Source: Ignavibacteria bacterium (GTDB taxonomy: Bacteria; Bacteroidota; Ignavibacteria; UBA10030). Taken from it: DNA of 61,376 nucleotides. The notes under the pieces are model-generated. The model was not told the origin of the DNA, made no database searches, and saw only the letters and a program-made list of their open reading frames with translations. This document shows positions 1 to 9,022 of the stretch, piece by piece. The first letter of the stretch is position 1. Every line of letters begins with the position of its first letter. Position numbers and translations under genes: made by a program. The stretch covers positions 1 to 61,376 of the forward strand of contig VGVZ01000019.1 of NCBI GenBank assembly GCA_016873805.1, given 5' to 3'.

Positions 1-44
1 CTCTTGCCTTCGGCGATTTTCAAAGAACGAACATACACGGCCAT
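1..44 (-). CDS. 5' end of a gene cut by the window edge
   Basis: An ATG on the minus strand at 44 opens a frame reading MAVYVRSLKIAEGK before the window ends. An AAAGGA ribosome-binding-like sequence lies about 8 bases upstream of the ATG. Only 14 codons are visible, so the product cannot be named. The call rests on the start codon, the Shine-Dalgarno-like sequence and the position downstream of the redoxin gene on the same strand. Confidence 0.35.
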   Translation of the reverse strand, partial: MAVYVRSLKIAEGK

Positions 45-99
45 CGAGAAGTCCTTTCGTCTGTGACTTCCCGATAATAGGTACTCTTTGTAAAAAGTA

Positions 100-126
100 C
101 AAGATTATTTTTTTGAAACGGCACTA
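100..126. repeat. 27-bp 3'-end repeat supplying a stop codon (copy 1)
   Basis: This T-rich 27-bp stretch ends in CGGCACTA and contains the TAG stop codon (read on the minus strand) of the redoxin gene. The stretch 54876-54902, at the 3' end of a metallophosphoesterase gene, matches it at about 21 of 27 positions in the same orientation and also supplies that gene's TAG. An imperfect hairpin (81-100) lies next to it. The function is unknown; it may be a small dispersed repeat or a processing or termination signal. Confidence 0.35.
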
Positions 127-732
127 GTACTTCACCGAGCACCCGTACGGTGTCGTCACATTTTGCGCAACCTTGCCGCCTTTCATCGCCTCAGCCAATG
201 ACTCACGAACGTACTGCACTCGTGCTTCTTTGCTCCCGCGCGGATCGTCGTCGATGGCACCCTGGTAGAGCAGTTTCCCGTCTTTCCCGATCAGATACAT
301 ATGGGGTGTGGTTTTCGCATCGTATTTCTTGCCGACGGTCCCGTCGCTGTCCATGAGGAGCGCAGATGCATGAGCTTTCCACTTCGCATAGATCTCCGAG
401 AGACGCTCTGGTTTCTCAAAATCTTTATGACTGGTGCTCGTTGAGTTAATGGTCAACCACACCGCGCCTTTCTCGACACACTCCTTCTGGAGTGCTCCCA
501 TTCCTGCCTGTTCGTAGTGACGAACCACGAACGGACAATTGGGATTGGTCCATTCGAGGACAACGAATTTTCCCTTGAAGTCCGCGAGCTTCACCACGTT
601 CCCACTGACATCCTTGAGTTCAAACGCGGGGACGGGTTCGCCGATCTTGAGGGGCTCTGAACCCATGAGGGCAACGACACCCAGCGCAAGAGCGAGTACG
701 AGGATTGAGGCGGTTCTCAGTCCTTTAGGCAT
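124..732 (-). CDS. Secreted or membrane-anchored thioredoxin-fold (AhpC/TSA redoxin) protein
   Basis: This is a 202-residue protein with an N-terminal hydrophobic signal or anchor (about residues 6-24), so it probably acts in the periplasm. The rest is a redoxin fold of the AhpC/TSA-TlpA type. The active-site strand carries W-T-N-P-N-C66-P-F, with a single cysteine where thioredoxins have CxxC. Further cysteines are C85 and one in the C-terminal YGCSVKY. The family acts as thiol peroxidases or thiol-disulfide reductases; the single active-site cysteine favours a peroxiredoxin-like role, which is inference. The start is well supported: a perfect AAGGAGGT precedes the ATG. It lies about 39 bp downstream of the DsbD-alpha-like gene, which suggests an operon in which the two exchange reducing equivalents. 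Confidence 0.85.
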   Translation of the reverse strand: MPKGLRTASILVLALALGVVALMGSEPLKIGEPVPAFELKDVSGNVVKLADFKGKFVVLEWTNPNCPFVVRHYEQAGMGALQKECVEKGAVWLTINSTSTSHKDFEKPERLSEIYAKWKAHASALLMDSDGTVGKKYDAKTTPHMYLIGKDGKLLYQGAIDDDPRGSKEARVQYVRESLAEAMKGGKVAQNVTTPYGCSVKY

Positions 733-771
733 GACACGACCTCCTTTGTGAAGAATTGATGGTGAATGATA

Positions 772-1605
772 CTATTCAACAACCGGTATATCAAGTTGAT
801 AGGCGTCTCCCTCAGTGATCAGCAATCCACGGATCCTCTTGAGGGTGGAGTGCTGGGTCTGAGCCATCAGAGGGATCGTCACCTGATTATTGGACACGGA
901 AATACTGGAGTGCTCGATTGTGTAATCGTCGATCGGCTCTGGGTAGAAATCCTTGATTCTGATTCGCTCGTTTCCAGAAAATCGAAGCGTGACCCTTTCC
1001 ATTTGGCCGTCACGAACGATTTCGGGTATGTCAACCGTACCGTGAAGGGACGAGGAGCTTCGAGGAAGCCGTGCCTTCGCGCGCCGGAGAAGATCTTCAG
1101 TCATCTCCTGCGAGGGAGAGAGCCGGTTCAGATCAAGAATCACCTCCGTACTTCCGCGGAGACAGCTCTCTTTGCATACGAGCCAATCGAGAGAAACTTT
1201 GATCGAGGGGGTTCCGACGATTCTCGATCTCCCCGTTGGTCGAATCTCACATAGAAGGAGAAGTTGACGCTTGAATCCATAGGCGATCGATTCACTGGAG
1301 CCATATTTTTGAGGAACCGGATAGAGGATTGGACCTGCCTCGTATCCCTCGGGCAACTCCCAGGTCACTTCGATGGGCAGGCCTGAATCGCCGGGATTGA
1401 TCCAGTAGAGATACCACCCGGATGAGAGGTCGAACTGAATGCCGACATAGAATGGTTTCGAGTAGTCCCGGCGCTCAGCAAGCATCGACGCCTTGACAAT
1501 CCTCTCGCCGTCAACGACCTGAGCGGGGGCTGTCGCCGAGCCCAGCATCAGGAGCACGGTGAGGAGCATTGCGGTCGGAGTCGTATGGGCTGATTTTTTT
1601 TTCAT
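772..1605 (-). CDS. Stand-alone DsbD alpha-domain-like periplasmic protein
   Basis: The protein is 277 residues from the ATG at 1605. An upstream TTG at 1632 is less likely, because the first nine residues are arginine-rich and the signal peptide begins naturally at MKKKSAHTT. A signal peptide is followed by an immunoglobulin-like domain resembling the N-terminal domain of the thiol:disulfide interchange protein DsbD. Recognisable features are the W-Y-L-Y-W-I-N-P-G-D-S-G-L-P segment and the cysteine pair in DWLVCKESCLRG. Full-length DsbD continues into eight membrane helices and a thioredoxin domain; this protein stops after the N-terminal module. It could therefore pass electrons onward but needs another membrane protein as its source. 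The downstream redoxin is the obvious partner. Confidence 0.75.
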   Translation of the reverse strand: MKKKSAHTTPTAMLLTVLLMLGSATAPAQVVDGERIVKASMLAERRDYSKPFYVGIQFDLSSGWYLYWINPGDSGLPIEVTWELPEGYEAGPILYPVPQKYGSSESIAYGFKRQLLLLCEIRPTGRSRIVGTPSIKVSLDWLVCKESCLRGSTEVILDLNRLSPSQEMTEDLLRRAKARLPRSSSSLHGTVDIPEIVRDGQMERVTLRFSGNERIRIKDFYPEPIDDYTIEHSSISVSNNQVTIPLMAQTQHSTLKRIRGLLITEGDAYQLDIPVVE

Positions 1606-1669
1606 CGGACGCCTTGGGTGGCATCGATACAAACGCCGGAAGGGGAAAAAAGTTCCACAGGAGGGGGGG

Positions 1670-4456
1670 CTAGGTCTTCTTGATATTGTCGTGGATCATT
1701 CCGAGCAGTTTTTCCGTCGAAAATGGCTTCTGGAGGAAGGCGCAGATACCCAGACGGCTGTAGTCCCCGATCTTGTCGACCGCTGCGAACCCGCTGGTTG
1801 CGATGATTTTGACCTCCGGTTTGATGCGCTGGAGCGCTTTGATTGTGGAATACCCATCCATGTACGGCATCATGATATCGGTCAGGACCAACGCGACGGC
1901 ATCAACATTCTGGGCATAACAGGCGACCGCCTCCGTTCCATCCGAAGCGGTGATCACCCGATACCCATACGCCTCGAGAGTATCTCGCGTGATTTCGCGA
2001 ATCAGCTGTTCGTCGTCGACCACAAGAATTGTTTCGCCGGAACCGGCGGGCAAGGGCGAGGCAGCGGCCGCGAGCGGGATTTCCAGGTCGCTTGGGCAGG
2101 CGGGGAGATAGACCTTGAAACTGGTTCCCCGATCCGGCTCGCTGTAGACGTTAATGAATCCATGATGGCTCTTCACCAGCGATCGGGCGGTTGAGAGTCC
2201 CAATCCACTCCCCCGTCCTTGTTCTTTAGTGGTGAAGAACGGTTCGAAAATCTTATCGAGCACTTCCGGAGGCATCCCGACGCCGCTATCCTCGACTTCA
2301 AAGACCACGTACTTGCCCGGTTCTCCCTCCGCCCGCATGCGCGCATAGTTTTCATCCAGTTCAATATTTTCGACCCGAAGTGTGAGCGTTCCACCCAGGG
2401 GCATTGCATCCCTCGCATTCACGCAGAGATTCATCAGCACCTGGTGGAGGTGGGTATGATCTCCCGCAATCGGCCATGCATCGGGAGCCACCGATCGCAC
2501 GAGACGGATATTTTTCGGAAAGGTCTCTTCGATGAGAGAAGCCATTTCCCGGACGAGGGTTCGAGGGAGCAGTTGGACGCGTTCACCTTTCACTCCTGCG
2601 GCGAAGCTGAGCACTTGCTTCACCACGCTTGCTCCGCGCCGGGCGCTCGTATCAATGGTTCGGATATACCGCAGGAGATGCTCCGGCGCGCCGTGTTGCT
2701 GCATCATCTGGACGCCAAGAAGGATGGGAGCGAGAACGTTGTTCAGATCGTGGGCGATCCCGCTCGCCAACGTACCGATGCTCTCGAGTCGCTGAGAGCG
2801 AAAGAACTGGGCCTCCAGCGATTTTCGTTCCGTGACATCATTGAAGATTTTCAGAATGGACTTCGGCACCCCCTCGGCATCACGGAGGAGGGTCCATCGA
2901 CTTTCGACGAGAATTGCGACACCGTCCTTTCGCCGTGCGGACATTTCGCCTTCCCAGAAACCATGCTCGAGCACGAGTTCGAGGGCCTTCCGAATCGATT
3001 CATATCCTTCAGGATAGAATATCTCTCCCCTTGTCCCGATGATTTCCTCCGCTTTGTAGCCGATCATGTCGAGGCCGGCCAGATTCATAAAGAGAAGCGT
3101 GCCATCGAGCGACCGCACACTGATTCCGTCGCCGGCTTGGTTGATGAGTTCCGCCTGTTCGCGGATCTTTTCTTCCGCCCGTTTGCGATCAATCGCCTTG
3201 GCGATTTGGGTGGAGACGTATTCGAGGAACAACTGGTCTTTTTCGTCGTAGGCTTTCGGATTTACGTAGTCCTGTACGGCCATCACGCCGATAGCTTTCT
3301 TCTCTGCAACGAGAGGAACACCCAACCAGATCAACGGTGGAGGTCCGATCTGTTTAATCTTCTTCGTCGCAAGCAGCCCTTCGTATTGACCCCTCGAGCA
3401 GAGCAACGATCGTTCAGCATTGAAAACATACTCCGTGAGACCCCTCCCGAGAGGTTCTTTCGGGATGGGCTCGGTTCCTTCCAGTTCATCCACGAGATAC
3501 GGAAATTCTTTGGTCGCGGTGGTCGCGTCGCACAACGCGATGTAGAAGTTCCGGGCATTAATTGCCGAATCAATGACCCGGTGGACGCGCCCGTAGAGCT
3601 CCGCAAGACTTCGCGACGATTCTGTCGCTTCAGAGATTTCGTAGATCGCCTGCTGGACGCGTTCGTTCCTTCGCTTCTCTGTCACGTCATTCGCGAGAAT
3701 GAGTCTTGCCGCTTTTCCACGCCATTCGATGAGGTCTGATTCGATCTCCACATCGATGAGTGTCCCATCTTTTTTTCGATGCTTCCAGACTCCCCAATGC
3801 TTCGTATCCGTTTCTCGACCGGCGAGTTCTTGGAGAAGCCGGGGAACCTCTTCCGGCGGCCTGATATCTGCGATACTCATCGACAGGAATTCTTCTTCGG
3901 TGTATCCGTAGTACGCGATTGCTTTTTCATTGACCGCGAGGAAGCGGAGCGTTTGCAGATCGAAGACCCACATGGGATGAGGATTCTTCTCAAAGAGCAT
4001 GCGGTAACGTTGTTCCGAATCGCGAATAGCCGCCTCGCGTTCCTCGAGAATTGCGCGGGCCTGCTTCTGTTCCTTCAGGTGTTCCTTGGTGCGAAGAGCG
4101 TTCATCACAGCAGGGACGAGCCAGACGAGATTTTCCTTGATCACATATCCCGCAGCCCCCTCCCGAAAGCATGCCGAAGCGACATCCTGACTGATGCGAC
4201 CGGAGACGACGATCACGGGCGTCTCGGGACTCGATTCCCGAACGCACCGCAATGCGTCAATCGCGCTGAACTGAGGCAACTCATAATCCGCAAGGACAAC
4301 ATGGGGGGAAAACTCGTTGAGAGCTTGTCTGAAGTGTTCTCTTGTCTTGGTATGAAGAAACGAGGGGTGAAGCTCTGAATTGGAAAGCTCCCGCTTGATG
4401 AGGGCAGCATCTGAATCAGTATCTTCGAGGAGGAGTATGCGGGTTTCTGTTTTCAT
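1670..4456 (-). CDS. Hybrid sensor histidine kinase, REC-PAS-GAF-PAS-HisKA-HATPase-REC
   Basis: This is a 928-residue soluble kinase from the ATG at 4456; the upstream extension to 4537 has no family resemblance. The domains in order are a receiver at about 5-125 (phospho-acceptor Asp57 in VVLADYELP), a PAS at about 150-260 and a GAF at about 270-425. These are followed by a second PAS (about 430-550), a HisKA dimerisation/phospho-acceptor domain (SGIAHDLNNVL H-box), a HATPase (GVGMPPEVLDKIFEPFFTT and GSGLGLS boxes) and a C-terminal receiver (VLTDIMMPYMDG). There are no membrane segments, so it senses a cytoplasmic signal. The receiver at the N-terminus suggests it also takes input from another kinase. 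It follows the gene for a single-receiver protein on the same strand, a likely partner. Confidence 0.93.
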   Translation of the reverse strand: MKTETRILLLEDTDSDAALIKRELSNSELHPSFLHTKTREHFRQALNEFSPHVVLADYELPQFSAIDALRCVRESSPETPVIVVSGRISQDVASACFREGAAGYVIKENLVWLVPAVMNALRTKEHLKEQKQARAILEEREAAIRDSEQRYRMLFEKNPHPMWVFDLQTLRFLAVNEKAIAYYGYTEEEFLSMSIADIRPPEEVPRLLQELAGRETDTKHWGVWKHRKKDGTLIDVEIESDLIEWRGKAARLILANDVTEKRRNERVQQAIYEISEATESSRSLAELYGRVHRVIDSAINARNFYIALCDATTATKEFPYLVDELEGTEPIPKEPLGRGLTEYVFNAERSLLCSRGQYEGLLATKKIKQIGPPPLIWLGVPLVAEKKAIGVMAVQDYVNPKAYDEKDQLFLEYVSTQIAKAIDRKRAEEKIREQAELINQAGDGISVRSLDGTLLFMNLAGLDMIGYKAEEIIGTRGEIFYPEGYESIRKALELVLEHGFWEGEMSARRKDGVAILVESRWTLLRDAEGVPKSILKIFNDVTERKSLEAQFFRSQRLESIGTLASGIAHDLNNVLAPILLGVQMMQQHGAPEHLLRYIRTIDTSARRGASVVKQVLSFAAGVKGERVQLLPRTLVREMASLIEETFPKNIRLVRSVAPDAWPIAGDHTHLHQVLMNLCVNARDAMPLGGTLTLRVENIELDENYARMRAEGEPGKYVVFEVEDSGVGMPPEVLDKIFEPFFTTKEQGRGSGLGLSTARSLVKSHHGFINVYSEPDRGTSFKVYLPACPSDLEIPLAAAASPLPAGSGETILVVDDEQLIREITRDTLEAYGYRVITASDGTEAVACYAQNVDAVALVLTDIMMPYMDGYSTIKALQRIKPEVKIIATSGFAAVDKIGDYSRLGICAFLQKPFSTEKLLGMIHDNIKKT

Positions 4457-4600
4457 GCGCTGCTCGCAAAATCCAACGTCCTCCCTCTGCAAACATCGGC
4501 CGGGAGCCGGCACAGGAGGCCCGAAACGCTGCTGCACAGCCGAGACACCATGACATCAAGGGAGGTGGTTTGTACCCGGGAGGAGGAAATCGGCGGACAG

Positions 4601-5404
4601 CTATGGATTCCGTGACGGTTGAGGCCGATCAGAAAGATCATTGTTCGCAGACGCGCCGGGAGCCCCTTCCAGCCCAGCCGCATCGTGCAGCACATTCGTA
4701 TTGAGCGGCACGTCGGGATTGACCTGGACTTTGTTCGCCAGGGAGGTTGAGAGATTCGTAATCGACCGAGAGCCGGCAGCGACGACGGCAAATTCCTGTT
4801 TCATCCTGGCAAGAATTTCTTCGAGTTTTTCCAGACCCTCTGCATCCAGGTGCCTTTTGAGTTCCCGGGAAGCCGAATCAAGCTCCGACGAAATCGATTG
4901 CAGGGAATTCCCAACAAGCTCTCCGAGCAAATCCGTGGTCCGGTTCAAGAGCGCAAGAGAAGACTCCACGGCCCGAAGAACCTCCCGTTCGCGTTTCCAT
5001 TGCTCCTTTTCTAGTCGAAAGAGATGACGCTCATGCACCGAGCGCACAGCAAGTGGAACATGATCGATGTCGATGATATCTTTGCTGAAATAGTCGTACG
5101 CTCCCAGTTTCATCGCCTCAACGGCGATTGTCTCCGATCCGGCGGCCGTGATCATGATGACCGGGACATCCATCTTTTGCTCGTGGATCCATTGCAGGAC
5201 ATTCAGCCCCGAGATCCCGGTCATCTTGTGATCGAGAAGCACAACATCAAACGGTTTCGAGGTAAGTTCCTCGATTGCCGACTCCCCACTGTCACTCAGC
5301 GTGACGTCAAAATCCCCTTTCGACCGCAGCACACCTCCCACCACGAGGCGGAACGCGTCATCATCGTCGACAACCAGGACACTTATTCTTGTTGGGATGT
5401 CCAT
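4601..5404 (-). CDS. Response regulator with C-terminal coiled-coil output region
   Basis: This 267-residue protein has an N-terminal receiver domain (residues 8-125). It shows the acidic pocket VVDDDD, phospho-acceptor Asp58 in DVVLLDHKMTG, and the switch residues T/A and K in MITAAG and YFSKD. After residue 130 comes a helical, probably coiled-coil segment rich in Glu, Lys and Leu, with no DNA-binding domain. Its output is therefore probably protein-protein, for example feeding or localising the hybrid kinase encoded immediately downstream (144 bp gap). The C-terminal tail (about 235-267) is Asn/Pro-rich and looks unstructured. Confidence 0.85.
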   Translation of the reverse strand: MDIPTRISVLVVDDDDAFRLVVGGVLRSKGDFDVTLSDSGESAIEELTSKPFDVVLLDHKMTGISGLNVLQWIHEQKMDVPVIMITAAGSETIAVEAMKLGAYDYFSKDIIDIDHVPLAVRSVHERHLFRLEKEQWKREREVLRAVESSLALLNRTTDLLGELVGNSLQSISSELDSASRELKRHLDAEGLEKLEEILARMKQEFAVVAAGSRSITNLSTSLANKVQVNPDVPLNTNVLHDAAGLEGAPGASANNDLSDRPQPSRNP

Positions 5405-5658
5405 AGATGATTACCCCCATTTGTGCCAATGCTATGAAATTGTCCCTTTGAAAGCAAGCTGATTCCGCTTCCGGCGATACCCGAAGATCATTCTACGCCC
5501 GTGATGAAAGCCCCCTTTCGAGGCACAGCGCAGCCACAACTCCGGATTGTGGAACGCTCTCTCCTCTGCTCACATCGCACATGTGACGGGTGTCACAACT
5601 CGTTTGTCTTTCGCGTGCAACCTCAGGAAAACTCTTTGAGGGCATCGAAGACAAAGCG

Positions 5659-5860
5659 CTACGGCATCGAGCGCGGAAGTGTGAAATAGAAGGTCGCCCC
5701 CACGCATATCGGTTTCAGCGACCTCGAGCGGACGTGTCCCAAGCCGCGAAAACTCGAGGATATCATTGATCAGCTGGTTCATTCGCTGGACGCTCTCAAC
5801 GCGATGCCGCAAAGCAGATAGATCCTCGACACCGGGCTGCGGGGCGTCAGCCATCGTCAT
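5659..5860 (-). pseudogene. Histidine kinase relic with internal deletion
   Basis: Minus-strand frames here spell the end of a HisKA helix pair (RMNQLINDILEFSRLGTRPL, about 5821-5704). A one-base frame change then leads directly into GATFYFTLPRSMP-stop (5700-5659), the typical last strand of a HATPase_c domain. About 100 residues of catalytic domain, including all the nucleotide-binding boxes, are missing between the two. The relic lies upstream of the response regulator on the same strand, so a second kinase of this cluster has decayed. The N-terminal limit is uncertain; the open frame runs up to 6001 but has no family features there. Confidence 0.6.
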
Positions 5861-6001
5861 CTCCTTATCCCGAAGAGATTCATTCGCTGCTGTCATGCAA
5901 CTCCGGCAAGTGACTCCGTCCGCCGTGCTCGCAGCGGGCGTCTCGTGCATGCCGCTTGATGGGTCATACCGTTGAATCCGAATAATCTCTCCCTTCCTCA
6001 C

Positions 6002-6474
6002 GAACTGATCCAGAGCTCCACGTTTCGTCCAAAATCAGTCCGAATTGGCCTGCCGTTGAATCTTTGTGGAAAATTCTTATACTGTAGAAAGCAGGACGAT
6101 ACACTGTATCACCAGATCCGCAATGGTCCGCCCCTTCCGCAGGCGGAAGCACGAATGCTTCGCCAATTCACCAAGTCGACAACGCTGTGAAACTCCCGCT
6201 TCATGCAACGCATTCGCGTGGAAGCGTTCTGAATTTCGACAGGCGGAGCAGTTCGGCGGCCGATGACGACCAAACGAAATAGTCCCTATGCCCAAACATC
6301 AGAGGATCCTCCGCTTTTTGGAATCCGAGCACGACGGTCTCTCTCCTCTTCTTATCCTTCTGTGCACAAGCTTCGCGCGACTGATTTCAGAAATCATGCG
6401 GCCGTTGCGCTGGTCGGCACCCCGGCCGTTGACCATTCCCCTTGGAGGGATCAGGCAATTGATGGAGGATTGAT
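6002..6474. other. Intergenic region with no recognised feature
   Basis: These 473 bases separate the kinase relic from glgB. Short open frames exist on both strands but none shows a domain, a good ribosome-binding site or family resemblance. The only clear element is the GGAGG at the 3' edge that serves as the ribosome-binding site for glgB. Confidence 0.5.
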
Positions 6475-8430
6475 ATGTCCCGCACACCTCACCCGCAATC
6501 GAAAACGAAGACGCGGACCCCTCGGAAACGCGAGTTGAGTGATTTCGACGTTCACTTGTTCAAGGAGGGGAATCACTTCAAGCTGTATGAAAAACTCGGC
6601 GCCCATATCATGACACACGACGGGGTTGATGGCACATCGTTCGCCGTCTGGGCTCCGAACGCCGATCGCGTGTCCGTCATCGGGAACTTCAACGGCTGGA
6701 ACCGCGAATCGCATCCGCTCCACGTCCGGTGGGATGGATCAGGAATCTGGGAGTGCTTTGTCCCCGCTGTCGGCAAGGGGGAGATCTACAAATTCCATCT
6801 ATGGTCGAAGCACAATCGATATTCGGTGGAAAAAGGAGACCCGTTCGCGTTCCACTGGGAGACTCCGCCAAAGACCGGTGCCATCGTCTGGGACCTCGGC
6901 TACGAATGGAACGACGGAGACTGGATGGCGAAGCGTCATGCGCACAACTCGCTGGATGGACCGATGTCCGTCTACGAGGTCCATCTCGGATCGTGGCGCC
7001 GCGTTCCGGAGGACAACAATCGTCCTCTCTCCTACCGCGAACTCGCCGACCAGCTCCCTCAGTACGTCGCTGACATGGGGTATACGCACGTTGAACTCCT
7101 CCCCGTCACCGAACACCCTTTCTACGGTTCATGGGGATATCAGACGGTCGGATACTTCGCACCGACGAGCCGATACGGCACACCGCAGGATTTTATGAAT
7201 CTCATCGACCGTTTTCATCAGCACGGAATCGGCGTCATTCTCGATTGGGTGCCGTCCCATTTTCCGGCGGACGAACATGGCCTGGTGTATTTTGACGGCA
7301 CTCATCTCTTCGAACACCTGGATGTGCGTCAGGGATTTCATCCGGACTGGAACAGTTACATCTTCAATTACGGACGAAACGAGGTAAAGGGATTTCTGAT
7401 CAGCAGCGCGCTCTTCTGGCTTGATCAGTATCATATCGATGGACTTCGTGTCGACGCCGTTGCCTCCATGCTCTATCTCGACTACTCCCGCAGGGAAGGG
7501 GAATGGATACCGAACAAGCATGGTGGACGAGAAAATCTGGACGCCATCAACTTCCTGAGGCAGTTCAATCATGCGGTCTATTCAACCCATCCCGATGTGC
7601 AGACCATTGCCGAGGAATCGACGGCATGGCCGATGGTGTCGCGGCCGACATATCTTGGGGGGCTTGGCTTCGGACTAAAATGGAACATGGGATGGATGCA
7701 CGACACGCTCAAGTTCTTCTCCACCGATCCTCTGTTCCGCAAGTACCATCACAATCAGTTGACATTCAGTATCTGGTATGCGTTCCACGAAAACTTCGTC
7801 CTCTCAATCTCCCACGACGAAGTTGTCCATGGAAAAGGATCGTTGTTCGGAAAAATGCCGGGCGATGAATGGCAAAAGCACGCGAACCTGCGCGCGCTTA
7901 TCGGATATATGTACGCCCACCCGGGCAAGAAGCTCCTCTTCATGGGGAGCGAGTTCGGCGTCTGGAAAGAATGGGATCACGAGACCAGCCTCGAATGGCA
8001 TATCCTCCAGTATCCGTTCCATTCCGGCATTCAGCGTTGGGTGAAGGATCTCAACCACCTCTATCGATCGGAACCGACCCTCTTCGAACTCGATTTTTCC
8101 AATGAAGGATTCGAATGGCTCGACTTCCATGACTGGGAAAACAGTATCGTCAGCTTTCTTCGCCGTGGCAAGGATCCCAAGGCGTTCGTCGTAGCCGTGC
8201 TCAATCTTACCCCCGTTCCGCGTCAAAACTACCGGATCGGCGTACCGACCGGCGGATTCTGGAAAGAGATCCTCAACAGCGATGCGACGTTGTACGGAGG
8301 AAGCGGAGCAGGAAATCTTGGTGGACTGGAGGCCGCACCGACTCCGGCGCATGGACGATACGAATCTCTCTCCGTAACACTTCCTCCGCTCTCTCTTGTC
8401 CTATTCAAGAACACACAAAAGGCATCATGA
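6475..8430 (+). CDS. glgB: 1,4-alpha-glucan branching enzyme (GH13)
   Basis: GlgB cleaves alpha-1,4-glucan chains and re-attaches them as alpha-1,6 branches during glycogen synthesis in the cytoplasm. The protein is 651 residues. A CBM48 domain (about 45-140, including [12 protein letters not shown]) precedes the GH13 barrel. Catalytic residues are visible: the nucleophile Asp327 in [12 protein letters not shown], the acid/base Glu380/381 in IAEESTAWP, and the stabilising Asp448 in SISHDEVVH. It is shorter than E. coli GlgB because the extra N-terminal domain is absent. The start is supported by GGAGG 8 bases upstream. Relics of treZ and treY follow immediately on the same strand, so glgB once headed a glycogen/trehalose operon. 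Confidence 0.96.
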   Translation: MSRTPHPQSKTKTRTPRKRELSDFDVHLFKEGNHFKLYEKLGAHIMTHDGVDGTSFAVWAPNADRVSVIGNFNGWNRESHPLHVRWDGSGIWECFVPAVGKGEIYKFHLWSKHNRYSVEKGDPFAFHWETPPKTGAIVWDLGYEWNDGDWMAKRHAHNSLDGPMSVYEVHLGSWRRVPEDNNRPLSYRELADQLPQYVADMGYTHVELLPVTEHPFYGSWGYQTVGYFAPTSRYGTPQDFMNLIDRFHQHGIGVILDWVPSHFPADEHGLVYFDGTHLFEHLDVRQGFHPDWNSYIFNYGRNEVKGFLISSALFWLDQYHIDGLRVDAVASMLYLDYSRREGEWIPNKHGGRENLDAINFLRQFNHAVYSTHPDVQTIAEESTAWPMVSRPTYLGGLGFGLKWNMGWMHDTLKFFSTDPLFRKYHHNQLTFSIWYAFHENFVLSISHDEVVHGKGSLFGKMPGDEWQKHANLRALIGYMYAHPGKKLLFMGSEFGVWKEWDHETSLEWHILQYPFHSGIQRWVKDLNHLYRSEPTLFELDFSNEGFEWLDFHDWENSIVSFLRRGKDPKAFVVAVLNLTPVPRQNYRIGVPTGGFWKEILNSDATLYGGSGAGNLGGLEAAPTPAHGRYESLSVTLPPLSLVLFKNTQKAS

Positions 8431-8433
8431 GGC

Positions 8434-8580
8434 CTGGCGATAAATCTCGATGACCCTCACAATCACCACGTTCGCGACTTCTTCATCGAAAACGCTATTC
8501 ACTGGTTCGAGCGCTATCAGATCAACGGACTCCGGCTCGATGCGGTACACGCGAGTGTTGATGTGAGCGCACGGCGCTGA
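8434..8580 (+). pseudogene. treZ: treZ relic (maltooligosyltrehalose trehalohydrolase)
   Basis: Directly after the glgB stop codon, one frame reads AINLDDPHNHHVRDFFIENA and continues through GLRLDAVHA to a stop at 8578-8580. This is the GH13 nucleophile region of TreZ, the enzyme that releases trehalose from maltooligosyltrehalose. Only about 48 of the usual ~600 residues survive, with no start codon and no N- or C-terminal domains. The identification is from conserved family motifs read by eye. Confidence 0.7.
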
Positions 8581-8582
8581 GC

Positions 8583-9022
8583 TATGAATTTGACTTCATC
8601 AGGCGCTTTCCGGTTCTGGAATTTCCCGAATACCTGGACGAGCAATATGTTATCAGATGGATTGGATTCGTACGAAGCTCTTAGCAGCTCACAGGTTCCT
8701 TGATGGCGAAGGGCTTCGAGGACACGGCGCTTTACCTGCACGGTAAGTTGATTTCCCTCAACGAAGTCGGGGGAAATCCTTCAAGATTCGGTGTCTCCCC
8801 CCTCGAGTGTCATCAGTTCAACAAGAAGCGATCACGCTGATGGCGAAAGAGTCTGGCAGGATACGGCAATCGAACTTCCCCCCTATGCTCCCGCCGCCTG
8901 GAGAAATTCGATTACGGATGAGGATCTTGATTGCGATTCCGCGGTTCCGGTCGGCCAATTCTTTAACCTTCTCCCCGTCGGTTTACTCACCCATCAGAGC
9001 CAGCGCTCCACCGCGTCGCACT
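8583..9022 (+). pseudogene. treY: treY relic (maltooligosyltrehalose synthase)
   Basis: Fragments of the C-terminal third of TreY are preserved in order. A frame from 8583 is interrupted by a TAG at 8682-8684 and continues in frame as QLTGSLMAKGFEDTALY and LISLNEVGGNPSRFGVS. After a stop at 8838 and a frame change comes VWQDTAIELP with AAWRNSIT (about 8842-8920), then FFNLLPVGLL (about 8960-8990). TreY isomerises the reducing end of maltodextrins into trehalose; this copy cannot make a working enzyme. The 3' end runs into the convergent mobA gene. Confidence 0.75.

Noticed and set aside
81-120. Hairpin followed by a T-run as an intrinsic terminator
   Set aside because: The T-run would terminate plus-strand transcription, but no plus-strand gene ends here; for the minus-strand redoxin gene the order of elements is wrong.
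2219-3739. 506-codon open frame on the plus strand
   Set aside because: It lies antisense to the hybrid histidine kinase, has no recognisable domain, and follows from the codon bias of the kinase gene.
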